Positions 46,957 to 58,062 of a DNA stretch of 64,000 nt are shown one piece after another. The stretch is from Anthostomella pinea. Its lineage: Eukaryota > Ascomycota > Sordariomycetes > Xylariales > Xylariaceae. Under the pieces are notes generated by a model that had not been told where the DNA came from, did no database searches, and saw nothing but the letters and a program-made list of their open reading frames with translations. Numbering within the stretch: the stretch's first letter is position 1; every line of letters starts with the position of its first letter. Position numbers and translations under genes: made by a program. The stretch is taken from the NCBI GenBank assembly GCA_963556695.1, contig CAUWAG010000018.1, positions 3,038,001 to 3,102,000 on the forward strand, given 5' to 3'.

Positions 46957-47625
46957 ATGGCCAACCAAACCACCCAATCCGAACCCCCGGCCCCCAACAC
47001 CATCAGCCTACGCGCGCCCTCCAAATACTCATCCGACGCGTCCAAGGCCCCAACGACAACCAGCGGCGAGCCCTTCGTGACGCCGCCGCTCGCCTGGCTC
47101 TGGCGCACGTGGTCGGTGACGCACTCGACGCTGTCCATGTGGCGGTCAGCCAAGAACGTGCGCATAACCTACAAGCCTTTATCCTCGCCACCCGACGCGG
47201 CGACCGCGACGACCGCCAACGACAACCTGGTCGAGTACGAGAAGAGCAGCGGCAAGGGCGGCGTCAAGAGCGTCGCCGGCGTCGAGAAGCCCGACGCCAA
47301 CATACCGGGCGCCTGGAACTGGCGCGGCAAGGGCCTGCTGGCCATCGCGAGCTCCCACTGGGAGGTCCTGGGCTGGGGCGAGCGCGAGATCCTGGACGGC
47401 GTCGGCGAGGAGCGCGAGAGGTGGGCCGTCACGTGGTTCGCGCCCACGCTGTTCACGCAGGAGGGCGTCGACATCTACAGCGATCGCAAGGAGGGGCTCA
47501 GCAAGGAGACGGTCGACGGCATCATGAAGGCCCTCAGGGAGCTGAAGGACGCGCCCAAGGTTGTTGAGATGGTCGAGAAGAGCATGCAAGAGGTCGAGAT
47601 CACCTTACCGTGGCAGGAGAAATAG
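46957..47625 (+). CDS. Conserved fungal protein, calycin/lipocalin-like
   Basis: A single exon encodes 222 residues. After a Ser/Thr/Pro-rich 40 residues comes FVTPPLAWLWRTWSVTHSTL, then RITYKPLSSPP, a central NIPGAWNWRGKGLLAIASSHWEVLGWG, and WAVTWFAPTLFTQEGVDIYS, followed by a C-terminal helix (ETVDGIMKALRELKDAPKVV). I recall this pattern (WxWRGKGxLxIASSxWEVLG, then a WxVTxF strand) in fungal proteins labelled calycin-like; the beta-rich middle fits a lipocalin-type barrel, perhaps a ligand-binding role. The ligand and pathway are unknown. The ATG at 46957 is the first in this frame, and the region is GC-rich with an even codon pattern throughout. It is convergent with the LENG1-like gene, only about 240 bp away. 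Confidence 0.7.
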   Translation: MANQTTQSEPPAPNTISLRAPSKYSSDASKAPTTTSGEPFVTPPLAWLWRTWSVTHSTLSMWRSAKNVRITYKPLSSPPDAATATTANDNLVEYEKSSGKGGVKSVAGVEKPDANIPGAWNWRGKGLLAIASSHWEVLGWGEREILDGVGEERERWAVTWFAPTLFTQEGVDIYSDRKEGLSKETVDGIMKALRELKDAPKVVEMVEKSMQEVEITLPWQEK

Positions 47626-47867
47626 GGGGTGAGAGAGGAGGACATGAGGAGCTAGCTAGGATGGGCTCGGATGACGGTTTTACGGGGGAGTGGTAATTAA
47701 TACAAGGAGTGGTAGTGCAATATGATACCCAAGACGAGTAGATCGTCAGAAAATGTACTAATAAGATGCTTTCCATTCACAACAGACATGGCATGCGAGG
47801 CCATGATTGGGGGTATCTAATGCTAACGAGTCCGTAACGCCATGATCCAATGTGTATGCATGCGGTT

Positions 47868-49089
47868 CTAGTAATTATCAGTCTTTGCCGATCTCCTGCG
47901 GTCAGATCGCGACAGGTCGCTGTGTCCAGCTTCGCTGTCCCGTTTGGAGCTCTGTTGCTTGCTATCGCTGCGATGCCGCGACTTGTGTTCGGACTTCTCC
48001 TTGTGGCTGGAATGGCGTTCGTTGTCTCGTCGACGATCCCGCGAGCGCGACTTGTCCTCCTTACCACCGCGGTCGGAATCCGGTGGTGGTCCGTCCAGAC
48101 GGAACCCCTCGAGTTCATTGACGTGGTCTGCTCTGCCGTCCCGTCTCCGCCTCTTCTCGCGCCGTTTCTCTTCCTTGCGCAAGAGTTTCAGCTCCCGCTC
48201 TCGTTCCGCATTCAAGACCTTCCTCTCCTTCTCGACCTCGCGCACCTTCGCGGCACCCCTTTTCATCATAGCTAGGGGATCTTTCGAGACGACGCGCTTC
48301 GCCTCTCTCTCCTTGCGCCTGGGATCCTCGTTGCCCCAGACGTCCTTGGCAGGAACTAGAGCCGCGGCATTCCCGTCCACGAGCGCTTGTATATCGCCGC
48401 CCTTTTCGTACCACGCCGGTCCCGTGAGGCTGCTACTGCTATCCCGGCCGGCGGCGTTGCTGAAGCGCATCCTGTACTGGTCCTCGTACTCGCGCCGCTT
48501 CTTCTCATTATCTTTCTCCGCCTCCTCGTTCTTCTGGGCATGTTTGTGGGATAGCGGTGGAGCTTGCTCTTCGGGGAACAGCGAGAAGTGGCCCGCGTGG
48601 TCTATGAGCGGCGCGTTTCTGCTGCTCTCCTTCTTGGCCAAGGCGTTCCTATCGTTTTCAGAGGGCGCAGCACCCGCGACCGCGCGCTCCCTCGCAAGCC
48701 GGAGCTCGAAGTCCGTGTCGTCCTCGCCCGTGCGCTTGCGCTTCCTACGCTCTCGGCCGCGGTCCCAGTCCCGAGCGGACCCGTCGCGGTCTCGTTGTCG
48801 GTTTTCGGTGTCTGATTTGGCTTCGTTCGCGGCCGCGGGCAGGGGCGGCGGGACTTCACCCCGTAGGAGCGCGAGGCGGCGCTCGGCATCGACTTCTTGC
48901 TGGCGCTGCTCCTCGGCTTCTTCCCGAGCTGCGGCGGCAGCCTCGTCGCGCTGCACGCGCACGATGTTGTCGGCGTTGTATACGTTCCATGATTTCTTGC
49001 CTAGGAGGTGCCTGTTGTTCGCGAGGGTTAGTGGGGGAGCGGAGGGGGGACAGCCGTATCGCACGGTGGCAAGGAACTTACAACGGCAT
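47868..49089 (-). CDS. CIR N-terminal domain protein (LENG1-like, splicing-associated)
   Basis: A tiny first exon (49089-49082, ATGCCGTT) splices over 70 nt to 49011-47868, giving 383 residues that begin MPLHLLGKKSWNVYNADNI. This is the CIR_N domain found in LENG1 and other nuclear co-repressor or spliceosome-associated proteins. The rest is highly charged: VRVQRDEAAAAAREEAEEQR, a long Arg/Glu/Lys coiled-coil region, DPLAMMKRGAAKVREVEKER, and a C-terminal Arg/Ser/Asp/His-rich tail (SRSDRRRSAKTDNY) resembling RS domains of splicing factors. The micro-exon start is required, because the unspliced frame has no ATG that gives this conserved N-terminus. Role in pre-mRNA processing is inferred from the family and RS-like composition. 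Confidence 0.82.
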
Positions 49090-50057
49090 GATTGTTGTAT
49101 AGCGCGTGCTGACTATGACATGTTATTGGTGAGGTTGTAGGGAGTGTAGTAGTTGTTCCCAAAGACAGGTGTTTGTAGAGGAAGAAGAACTGAAGCTCTC
49201 GGGACCTTATGTCGTGAAGCAGTTCAGGTGGGATGTCAGGACAGTACACGAGTCTCGCAAGCACTGTCCTTCTTACTGTAGAGCCCAATTGCACAGTAGC
49301 GCCTTTTCGGGCTCACCCACATCCTCGCGGCTCGACTCCCATGATCCATCATATCTGCACCTTCAATGACGATGCTGGAGGTTCGTTCTTCCAAGTTCCA
49401 AGTTCGTCTGGGGAAAACATCATGCTTTTCACCGATGCCTACCTATTTTACCTCGCCCTGCAGTTTCCCCTCTGTTCTTGACACTCCCAAGCTCCAGTCC
49501 CGCCGGTGATGTTCACACTTCTGAGCCAAAAAGCGATCCATACCAATATATTCATTAGCCAAGTGCGCTTGGAGCAAAGTCGTGGATCGCAGACCCTGTG
49601 TTGAATGACCAAAGCTTCAGTACTACAGAGTGCCTTTACCAGTATACCTCTTTTCCAAGACAACATACCCCAAATCCGCTCATCGTAAGGCTTCTGAACT
49701 GAAAGATCCCCTCTTCGAACTTCCCAGTCCGAAAAAAAAAAAAAAAACCCCTTTTCCGTCACACGCTCACACATGCCGTCAAAGTCCTTACAAAGTCCTT
49801 ACAAAAACACATCAAGAAGCTTCACCCATCGCTTCCTTTGACATAAAACACTTAGGACGCGAACAAACGCACAGAACAAACGCACAGAACAACCTTAAAT
49901 GCATCCCGTGGTCTGTAACAGACGCTGCCGACGGCGTAGAAGGGGTACGAGATGGCTAATGGTTAAAGAGACCATCAAGGTCGCGCCACGCCGACACCTC
50001 ACAAACTCTAAAGCCGCCGCAAGACTCATCGAAGCCACGCCGAGGGACTCCCAAACT
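49090..50057. other. Intergenic region with poly-A run
   Basis: About 970 bp with no supported gene. A 16-base A run lies at 49732-49747. A duplicated short phrase (GAACAAACGCACA, twice) lies near 49861-49888. This marks the transition to the degenerate right part of the window. Confidence 0.5.
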
Positions 50058-50919
50058 CTAAGCCCAACCCTCCCAGTCCTTTGAATCTATATCACCCATA
50101 TGTATATCCAAACTCTCCGACCAGTAGAAGAGCGGTTTGGAGATCCGAACAAGATCGTTCCGACTAAGGCCGAGGAAATTGTCCTGAAAATCCGCGCATG
50201 CTTCCGCGGTATTTCTGGCAGCGTTCATGACACCATCGCGAGCGCGATTCAATTCAGTGTGGAATATCGTCTGCGGCACAGGGTCGACGCAGTCGAAGGA
50301 TATCGAGCCTCGATGCATACGGACTCGTAGCGTCGACTCCTCGACGAGGCTCCTCCGCCGCATCGCGCGCACCACCTCGTCCGGCGTGTCGTGCGGCATA
50401 TCAATGAGCGCAATGCGCTCATTGAAGATACGGATCTCGACATCGCCGAACACCCGCTGCCCGTGCTGCGCCGCCCAGAGGTTCGTCTCGAGCTTTACTT
50501 TTATCGACGGCCGACAGCGAAGGGCCCTCCGGCCAAGCCTACTCAAGCGCTCTATGGCCGCGTTGTCGCGGCCGGGCCTCAGCTGGCCCATTGCGGCCAG
50601 CGCGTCGATCCGGGCGATGTCGGTGTAGTTAGATCGCGCTTCGCAATAGAATGTGCACCGCGCGAAGAAGACTGGCACGGCCTCGGCCCGGGCGTGCCGG
50701 CTGACGAGCGAGAGCGCGGGCTCGCGCAGCCCGTGCAGGTTCCGCGGCTCTCCTCCGCCGTGCTCGGCGGACATGGCAAGGTGGTAGATCTGCAACCGCA
50801 ACTCGGGTGGCAGGTCCATGAAGCGGTGGAATGTGGGTGGGGGGGCCGTACTTTGCCTCGTGGTCGCGTCGCCGGAACTCTGCCTCAAGCGCGGCTATTG
50901 CGTTGTCCAGTGGGCTCAT
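50058..50919 (-). CDS. F-box-like protein with a frameshift at a G/C homopolymer
   Basis: The ATG at 50919 starts MSPLDNAIAALEAEFRRRD and runs to a run of seven C (coding strand; 50839-50845 as G on plus). The neighbouring frame then continues directly with TFHRFMDLPPELRLQIYHLA, an F-box-like motif, followed by LVSRHARAEAVPVFFARCTF and a 200-residue body ending in TAA-frame stop at 50058. Joining the two needs a one-base change in the homopolymer, so either a sequencing error or a true frameshift separates a 25-residue leader from the body. The body has no ATG before the F-box except MDLPPELRL, which could itself be the start (then no frameshift is needed). Fungal 2EXR/F-box-like proteins of this kind are common and mostly of unknown target. 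Confidence 0.6.
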
Positions 50920-51422
50920 CTTCGCCTTGTCGCAATTCGGGATGATGCTGCTGCTGTTGACTTGCAGGCGTGCAACTGCCAGGTTCGATTGGAGTAACTT
51001 GCTGGGTCTTGAATAAGGTACGTGGGTGTCGACTGTGTTTGTTGTCTGGTTTGACGTGACCGTCCCGCCCGTTGGAACTCTAGCTGCCCCTGCCCGTGTA
51101 TACGTGAGCTGGGATGGAAGACGTACGACGACAATCTCTTCATAGATGGGAAAAGGTTCAAATCCTGGCAGGGCTTGCTTTTGCTTGAAGCTCCCATCCG
51201 TTTGCTACCCCTCTCTTCTACGTGGGTGCGGAAGTCGGTACAACTTCAATGCAAGGCCTATTCCATTGGGCAGGCTCACGGTGTAACGAAGGCGCCCAAT
51301 AACATCGCGGGGCAGAAGCCAAGAAGCATGCCTGCATTGAAGCTATGACTGTTGACGGATGATAGGTCGTCCTCGTATACTGCAAAGTTGATCATCAACA
51401 GGGTGGCGATTGCATCCAGCTT

Positions 51423-52278
51423 TCATGACGCCGCGGCAAGACCATAAAAAGTTCCCCTATATTTGGTCCCGAATAGCTCCGCTGGAAGGATGAAGGTCAT
51501 GGTGTTTGGCCCAAGGTTGAAGATGACCTGCGCCAGGACGTATAATAATATCGTGAATGCGTGCTTGTCGGTTTCGAAAGTGACGAAGAAAGTACCCCCG
51601 TTGATGGCGAATAGTCCAGCGAGCGCCACGAACATCCAGCCCATCCAGGTCGCCCGAGGGACGTAGTTAATGGCAAGCAGGATGATCACGCTTCCAGGCA
51701 AAGCCCCACTGGAATTGGTGACGATGTTCCGAATGCTGTCTTGTCTCAACATCTCGTATACCGTAAAGTCGGGCTGGGCTGGGTCCGCTTGCCACGTGGC
51801 ACAGCTCACATCGGAACCAGACCAGAAGAGGTCGAGTTGACAGAAAGTGGTACTTCTTTCAACAGCCACATCGTGGATATGGTCTTCGGGTTGTCGAACC
51901 CGAGGCCGTAATATGCTAGGCCCAAAAGCCACCAAGTCACCATTACGCCGAGCAGAGCACGCCAGTGACCCCTGTGGATGAGATGATTTCTAATTTCAGT
52001 GACATACTCCGTCGTATTGCTCCACCAGCCCCGTCTGCCCTTACTCAGCTTACCCAGGGACGCATTCGAGAAGCTTGGCGTTGGTGTTCGGTTATCCTGC
52101 GGCGATGGCTGGATGTTGGCTGCTGGTGCGTATACGCGTCCAGCAGCTTCAACCGCGTCTGCGATCCGCCCTTTCTCCGCCAGGTATGAGGCGTCTCTGG
52201 TATTATCCGCCTCAACACTAAAGAGATGAGAGCAGGAATAGCACCGATACCTATAATCAACCTCCAAACACGATCACG
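51423..52278 (-). pseudogene. Phosphate-type MFS transporter, truncated and frameshifted
   Basis: Three minus-strand frames give successive pieces of a phosphate:H+ symporter-like (Pho84-type) protein. The first has RLIIGIGAIPALISLVLRR followed by IPETP, starting in the middle of the family (no TM1-5). A one-base loss near 52182 is needed to continue as YLAEKGRIADAVEA and RALLGVMVTWWLLGLAYYGL. A second shift near 51860 leads to ALPGSVIILLAINYVPRATW and FNLGPNTMTFILPAELFGTK, where the usual PNxxTFxxPxExFxTxxR motif is visible, then stops at 51423 just after YGLAAAS. So both ends are missing and there are two frameshifts. It is not expected to be functional. Confidence 0.75.
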
Positions 52279-52283
52279 ACAAT

Positions 52284-52721
52284 ATGGAACCTGGTACGAT
52301 ATTAGCGGTAGTTCAACTTGTATCTTCTGTCATCAAACTCAGTCGTCATATCACCTTCGAGTTCTTCGGACCGGATACCGCGCCCGGGAAGCTCAGGGCT
52401 CTCAACGAGCGCCTCCAAAGTTTCAACACTTTGCTTGGAGACATCCTGAAGGATCCCAGAGCACCTGACAAGCTATCGAGAGCAGCATACCCCGACAGCA
52501 TCTCCGTCCTCAAGACCCTCAAGGAATTTTAAGCCTTTCTCGAGGATTATCAGACCACTTTCTCCGCGACAATACAGTTCGGAGCATTCTCCCAGCGTGT
52601 CGCCTTACTTGCTGGTCCTAACGGCTTCAGAACGGAAGAGTTTCACAAGAAGATCGACCGGCATTGCCATGAGCTAGAGCTTTGGCATGTTCGCAACGTA
52701 TATAAAAGCGTTGACAACTAA
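52284..52721 (+). pseudogene. N-terminal fragment of a fungal STAND/NLR-type protein
   Basis: The ATG at 52284 begins MEPGTILAVVQLVSSVIKLS followed by helical sequence (LRALNERLQSFNTLLGDILK), similar to the N-terminal helical domains of fungal STAND/NLR-like and related signalling proteins. There is an in-frame TAA at 52530, after which the same frame continues (AFLEDYQTTFSATIQFGAFS) to a stop at 52719. Nothing resembling a NACHT or NB-ARC domain follows. Its ATG is within a few bases of where the truncated MFS homology starts on the other strand, so the two fragments meet at a breakpoint. Confidence 0.5.
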
Positions 52722-53157
52722 AGGAGCTGCAAATTATTAACTAAGTTATTACTGCCCTCGATGATTCTAAAGCGCGAGACAGGATGACTCGAAAGCCTTC
52801 GACTCCAGATGCCTCGAATAGCAACCCGCAAGCCTTCCTGTGTACGAACTCAGCCAACACGACTCCTATGATAGAAGCCCAAGGAAGGACCCAGTCTAGA
52901 GAGATAGCGACAGAGTCACCCATGGGGCCTCCACGATTCTCACGTTCCAGAGCGCCACATCGGCCGCTGTCAGTCAATCTCAAGCCCGACTTGCCCTGGT
53001 CCAGTTGGCTACAGGCAGCCTTGTCACGTTCCTGTTATTGAGCCCGTTTCTGGCTGGATATGGGCACGGAGTCAGGATAGTGATATCAGTCCTGGCGGAG
53101 TAACACCAATAAGCCTGATGTTCCAGGAGCTCACTTATCTCTTTCTTCTCTCTTACT

Positions 53158-53352
53158 GTGAGATTTCAAAGTGTTCTATTAAGGAGAGGAATTCCAGCTA
53201 CTCTGGAGCGGCCAGAGTGGCCCTATATATATCCAAGATACTAAAGGAAAGGATACGTGGCCTTATATTGGCCACGTATGTGACAGAGTCACGAATGGGG
53301 ATGGTGATCCTGAAGGATGACTATGGATGGGCTAACATAGCCCAGAATCCAA
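53158..53352 (-). mobile_element. 5'-truncated LINE tail fragment
   Basis: About 195 bp are the reverse complement of 63456-63650, the end of ORF2 plus part of the 3' UTR of the LINE at 58063-63870. I counted about four differences, so near 98 percent identity. It includes the 10-bp hairpin around ATACGTGGCC. The match ends near the same base at both copies on the tail side (TCAAAGTGTTC preceded by AGATT), short of the A-rich tail seen at 63870. No target duplication was recognised around it. Confidence 0.8.
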
Positions 53353-53712
53353 CACTTACTTGAATCGAGTCCAAAGCACTATGTATCGTTGTGAGTCCGG
53401 TGTGTGCCTCTCGCTGATGCAGTCTGACGCTAACGCCAAGCCAGGATCATTGGCACACGACTCACCTACAAGTTTGCGTCTGATTGCTATCGTGTGTGTG
53501 GTCACGAAGCCACGCGGGTACTTGACTGGTCCAATGATAACGTCCGAATCAGGCATTTCGGCAAGAGCTCCTTGCGCGGGTTGAGGAATGCAAAGCTGAC
53601 CGGCTTCCGGTCCCGGCGGGTATGATGCGTACCCCACATACTAGGTAGACCTATGGATCCGAAGATGAAAGTGTCATTCTTGCCCCGAGGGTCGATGAAC
53701 GTTGAGTTCAGT

Positions 53713-53900
53713 GATCACTTCGGGGTTTCGAAGTATGTGACGCACGCCCAAGTCAACGCTCCAGACGAGGCACACAGGTTCGTGACAAAGAGACCCATGA
53801 CCGACTGGAACTCTAGCGCCAGAGTGGTGCCAGCATCGAATGCGAGCCACGAGCCCCAAATGATGATCATTGCGATTAATACGGACAGCGTGCCTTGCTC
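53713..53900 (-). pseudogene. Ammonium transporter fragment
   Basis: A minus-strand frame reads LSVLIAMIIIWGSWLAFDAG, then TLALEFQSVMGLFVTNLCAS and GALTWACVTYFETPK, with the FDAGTTL and VTNLCA...LTW pattern of Amt/Mep ammonium transporters (compare FNAGSAL and VTNLAA...LTW). A TGA follows K where the family usually has Trp. Beyond that the sequence no longer resembles the family. Only one to two membrane helices remain, so this is a remnant. Confidence 0.5.
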
Positions 53901-54406
53901 TGCTCGTCGCTTCCCTGCGAGGCTTGGCGAGGAAGAGAAAGGAGTGAGAGTCGAAAATCGAAAAGGGAAAGTTGAAAGTTGTAAGTCGGAAGCAGCAGGC
54001 AGGTACAGCTACCTCAGGTACGAAAATGAGGTGTCGAAGCTTCCTCCATTGCAAACATATGCTGGAGATCACAACAAGCCAACGTACCGAGTTTGTTGAA
54101 GAGACAGTGACGTATCAGTTCTCCCACAAGGCGAACCGCGAAACCTTGTAGAAGAGGATCCGTGCACGAGAATCCCTGGCGATGATACAAGCGTTGAAGG
54201 TACACAGATCCGCAGAGCATTATATTGCCACGGGGGTGCACCTGAAAATCTGGCGGCGGGACGAGCACGAGGAGGAACCGACCTTCCCTTTCGCGCATCA
54301 TGGGAAGAGCGAGGCAAACCACCAAGCGGAACCAAGCGGAATTCGTCATCCGCTGGTTTAAGCGGACACCGGAACTCAGGGGAGACTGTCGGGCAAGGCT
54401 GCGAGT

Positions 54407-54904
54407 CTACTCCGTTGCGCAACTTGATATTATCGTAGAGGGTAATGCTAGGGTCTCCTTTTGCCTGGCATGTTGAATCAGGGCTTTGACTGCCTGCCAC
54501 ACGGCATCACTCCCGCTCAGATCGGGTACGGCTGCCGCCGCCGGCGTCAGAAAGGTGTTGATAGGAATGAATAGCTCGAGGACCAAGGTCTCGGGTTGCG
54601 CGATTGCAAGGTATTGCAGCTCCATGCTGGCCAGCTCGGTGTCGAGGCATTGTTTCCTGGTTTTCAAGGCTTCCGATAGCGTTGCAGATGCCACTCCTTT
54701 CTTCGTATTCTTTGTCTTGTGTCCCTTCTTTTTGGTCTGGGCCTTCGCAGAATCGAGTCCAGCTGCCGCTCCATTCAGATAGGTCGAGATTTCAGAGAAG
54801 CAATTCGTAGCAGTGCAGCCGTCTCTTATGGCCTTGCCCAGACCAGACTGCTTAAGAATAGGGGCTGCCGTCTGTCCCTTTTTTGATCTTCCGCTTGGAG
54901 GCAT
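54407..54904 (-). CDS. Hypothetical protein
   Basis: An open frame of 165 residues from the ATG at 54904 (an in-frame ATG at 54955 would add 17). It has a Lys-rich segment (KAQTKKKGHKTKNTKKG, near residue 55) and a helical, Ala/Leu-rich C-terminal half. I recognise no family. It lies in a region of gene fragments and may not be expressed. Confidence 0.3.
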   Translation of the reverse strand: MPPSGRSKKGQTAAPILKQSGLGKAIRDGCTATNCFSEISTYLNGAAAGLDSAKAQTKKKGHKTKNTKKGVASATLSEALKTRKQCLDTELASMELQYLAIAQPETLVLELFIPINTFLTPAAAAVPDLSGSDAVWQAVKALIQHARQKETLALPSTIISSCATE

Positions 54905-55261
54905 CCTTACTTTGAGCACTTTCCTAGAGTGCCTCAGCAGTATCTGGAGACTCATCCCCGAATATCCTGTCAGAATGAATTCATATTGCGGAGTTCAGGA
55001 TGGGGTAGTCCTTTTCCGCGATGACCTTCAGAATGCAACCGAGTCTATGCAGGTATGCCAATGCCACGAATGGCATGCAGTTGAAGTCCTGTGTCGGCAA
55101 GTCACCGGGTGTTCTTATCAGGGGTTATACGGCAATAAGGGGTTATAGCCGAGATGCGGGGTAATACAGGTGTGTATAAGGGGGTCTCGCTCCCTAGAGA
55201 ACTTTAGGACCAGGTTTCAACTGTATACAACTGTCTCTTTCGGAATGGAACATATGTCACG

Positions 55262-56254
55262 CTACCAGCCTAATTTTTGTTTGACAGTTCCGCCCCCTGT
55301 CTTCTGCCCCATGAAGGCAGCAAAATTCTGAACCATCTCCGCTAGGATAGTTCCATCCTTAAAGGGCTCCCGGAACCTGTGGCGTGCATGAGTTCTGGGA
55401 ACTTCTGGGTAGCTCTTGTTTCCTTTTATCACATCAGCCTTGACTGCCGATGGTGCGAAATCGTCTGGAGTTAGGATAAGATCGGCACGTGGCTCATCGA
55501 CTGGATCCAATCCGAGCTTTTCCACGATATCCTTTGCATTCCCTGGAAGAGCTTGAACTTGTCCCATGTTGTTGGCGATATCCATGCTCTCGCTATCATG
55601 TAGGTCCACCAATATTTGACCTGCTAGCACGGCAACGGTGCTGACCTTCCCAGTCGTCCAGACGCAACTTAAAGCTTTGTGTATTGGATTGGCCGCCAAG
55701 ATACGTCCCGAGGCAGGAGCTTTGCGATCCTTGCGGCCGGGAGGGTAATGCGGCTGCTCGCTTCTGATTGTATCAAGCAGCGCCATATCCAAGATGATTT
55801 GGGCGATGAAAGTGTCCTGAGCCTCGAACTTCGTGAAGTTGGGCGTGGCGAGATACTGAGGCCGTGCGCCATAGTAGAATGTCATCGGCAGCACCGGCGC
55901 CGGCCAGCCGAAGTTGGCTTGAAGTTTGGGCATGATACGTAGTCGAGCAGGCTTTCTGCAACGGGCAACAGACTGAATTTGTCGAAATCTGTGAATCTCT
56001 CACCCTCATGCGCCTTCTTCAGCCCACTTTGAGGGTTACGACTCGCGTACAAGAGGCCCACAAGGTCATCATAGACGTTGCCGGAGGATTTGTGAAATTT
56101 GTGGAAAGTCGCGTAAATGCGGCTCTCGCAGGCCTCCTGCCACGTCGAAGCAGTGTATTGTTAGCAACGACGCTGTCGTGAGAGCAATTTCGCCGGCCAT
56201 ATGGGTTCTCCAAATGCGAACAATCTCTTTTCTGAAATCGTGCAAGTCTTCGAA
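55262..56254 (-). pseudogene. DUF6604-like fungal protein, broken
   Basis: On the minus strand a TAG acceptor at 56255 precedes FEDLHDFRKEIVRIWRTHMA and LTTASLLTIHCFDVA, which I recall as the helical core of DUF6604 proteins. A frame change near 56140 then gives WQEACESRIYATFHKFHKSS, DDLVGLLYASRNPQ and FTDFDKFSLLPVAESLLDYV. Another near 55935 leads to MPKLQANFGWPAPVLPMTFY followed by an intact 223-codon frame to 55262. The N-terminal part of the family is missing. The last frame has its own ATG (55933), so a shorter product is possible, but the homology clearly crosses into the earlier frame. DUF6604 proteins are fungal, of unknown role. Confidence 0.5.
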
Positions 56255-56459
56255 CTATGAAAATGACATCAATGCTATTTCTTTTTCTGGGTTCATATCC
56301 AATATATAATCCATCGTGGTTTGCATAGCAGGAAGGGAGATGACCGGCCACTCGGCATCCGCTGGTAGTAACGCGTAAGTGCGGCGCGGAGGTTGATCGT
56401 TGTGATTCTTCTCGCATCAGAGTCTTCCGAGCGACAGACGCTGCAAGAGAAAGCAAAGT

Positions 56460-58046
56460 CCTAGCTTGCTAGCTAATGCTTCCGGTCGCCCGCGGTGGCG
56501 TAGACCATCTCCGGGCGGTAGTTGATGGTTACCTCCTCTGGCACTGGCGACTGGGGAAGGTCTTCACAACTAAAAACATCTTCGACACGAAGGACTGAAA
56601 ACGTACTGCCACGCTTCATTCTAGTTAGTGTTGGAGCGCATATCACTGGGGTTAGGACTGGAATTACCTCATGACTGGGCCCAGTCTCGTGCCAGTAGCA
56701 TTCACGGCGTGATCGGTAACTTTAGGGCTTCGCGGATTGGCTGAGACGGCAGCAAGTGAAAACAGAACCAGACGCCAAGACCACGAACGGACGACTTAGA
56801 TTGAGCAAAGTTGCTCTGCAGCTATGTGGCCGGGGGCAGGTACGGACGGAGGAGAGGCAACGTGCGACGAGAATGGCGAACTGCGCTGGGCCGACGAAAG
56901 AAAGGCGAGCTGTCCCTGCGGCATCGACTGCGGCGTCGTATCAACGGCGTCGGAGCGGGAGTGGGAGCCGTGATTCCCATGGCAATTTCCATAGTCGTCT
57001 CCGTTCTGAAACCGCCTATGTCTGTGTCGATGTCGACATCCATAGGCTCGTAGAAAGCGACCGAGTCACCTACCACTGGATCGACAGAATCATCTAGATA
57101 CTCCATTAGGAACATGATGAAGTGTTCGGGCTTTTCAGTGCTTCGTCATAAATCGCCTCATTTTGGCGTTACCAAGCACCGCATCATCCTCTGAGACGGA
57201 TGGCATTTTGCAGTGCCGGGAAGATGTATGTTGGCAGGAAAATTCTATACTCAGTAAATATCCTTGCTTGAGCAACATTATATATAGTCGTGAGCTCTTC
57301 ACGGCACTTGCGCTTCCAGCCATGAATAACCGCGGTCGGTTCCATTCACGGCAAAATCAATCCAGTGTTCTCTTTTTAGTAATCGTATGTGGTACGTAAG
57401 AGGAAACCGTCCACATTTCAGTTCGACCCAGTGATCGTGAGGCTGCACAGTGGTTCGTGTGAAGTAATGCTGCTATGAAAGGCCGACAACATCCCCTTCG
57501 ACGCTGGCTCGCTCGAATTCCATGTCCTCTGCATAGTCGTCTGCCTGCACGTGGTGATCTGCCTGGTCGTCTTCGTTAAATGCTTCTGGTAGTACTCCGT
57601 GCAGCTCTGCCGGTATCAGAGGCCTGTCTATGTTGGACTAAGGCCACTATGCTGTTAATATTGACGTCTGTAGGTGAGGAAGTGAATGTTTTGTGTTCTG
57701 CGTATGCGTGAGGTCAGGTTGGTGTCTACTGACAGCAGTGTACAGGTTCTAAGGAGAGCCCACATCTTTAGAAAATTGTTGCTAGACAGAACAGGAAGTT
57801 ACTGCATTATCGGAGTATATACAAATATGCAGTTTACAATTGCTGGGTTGCAGCGAAATACCATACTTGCTCCCTTTATGTACCGCTTCAACAATGATAC
57901 AGGTCGGCCTAAGTGACTCTTGAAATTTTGGAAACATTGGTCCATCGGACTGAAATACCTCAGTAATTTCAAAACTTCCAGTGGCCAATTAACAAATGCC
58001 TATAGTTGAAGTTTGCATGGTAGCATAGAGGTTTGATGGCCCTACC
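56460..58046. other. Non-coding stretch left of the LINE
   Basis: Open frames here are under 115 codons and show no domain. The sequence becomes AT-richer toward the LINE insertion site. Confidence 0.45.
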
Positions 58047-58062
58047 TTGAAGAGAGGCGGCC
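58047..58062 (+). repeat. Left target-site duplication of the LINE (16 bp)
   Basis: TTGAAGAGAGGCGGCC at this position recurs exactly at 63871-63886. The pair brackets the LINE, and the right copy directly follows an A-rich tail. Confidence 0.8.

Noticed and set aside
46899..47567. 222-codon Arg-rich plus-strand frame
   Set aside because: Shifted frame of the calycin-like gene; begins before its ATG with no motif.
47944..49140. 398-codon Ser/Arg-rich plus-strand frame
   Set aside because: Mirror of the LENG1-like gene; the minus strand has the conserved CIR N-terminal motif and a proper start and intron.
51120..51180. tRNA-like B box (GGTTCAAATCC)
   Set aside because: No A box or cloverleaf arms at the right distance; lies upstream of an F-box gene. 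No other tRNA candidate was found.
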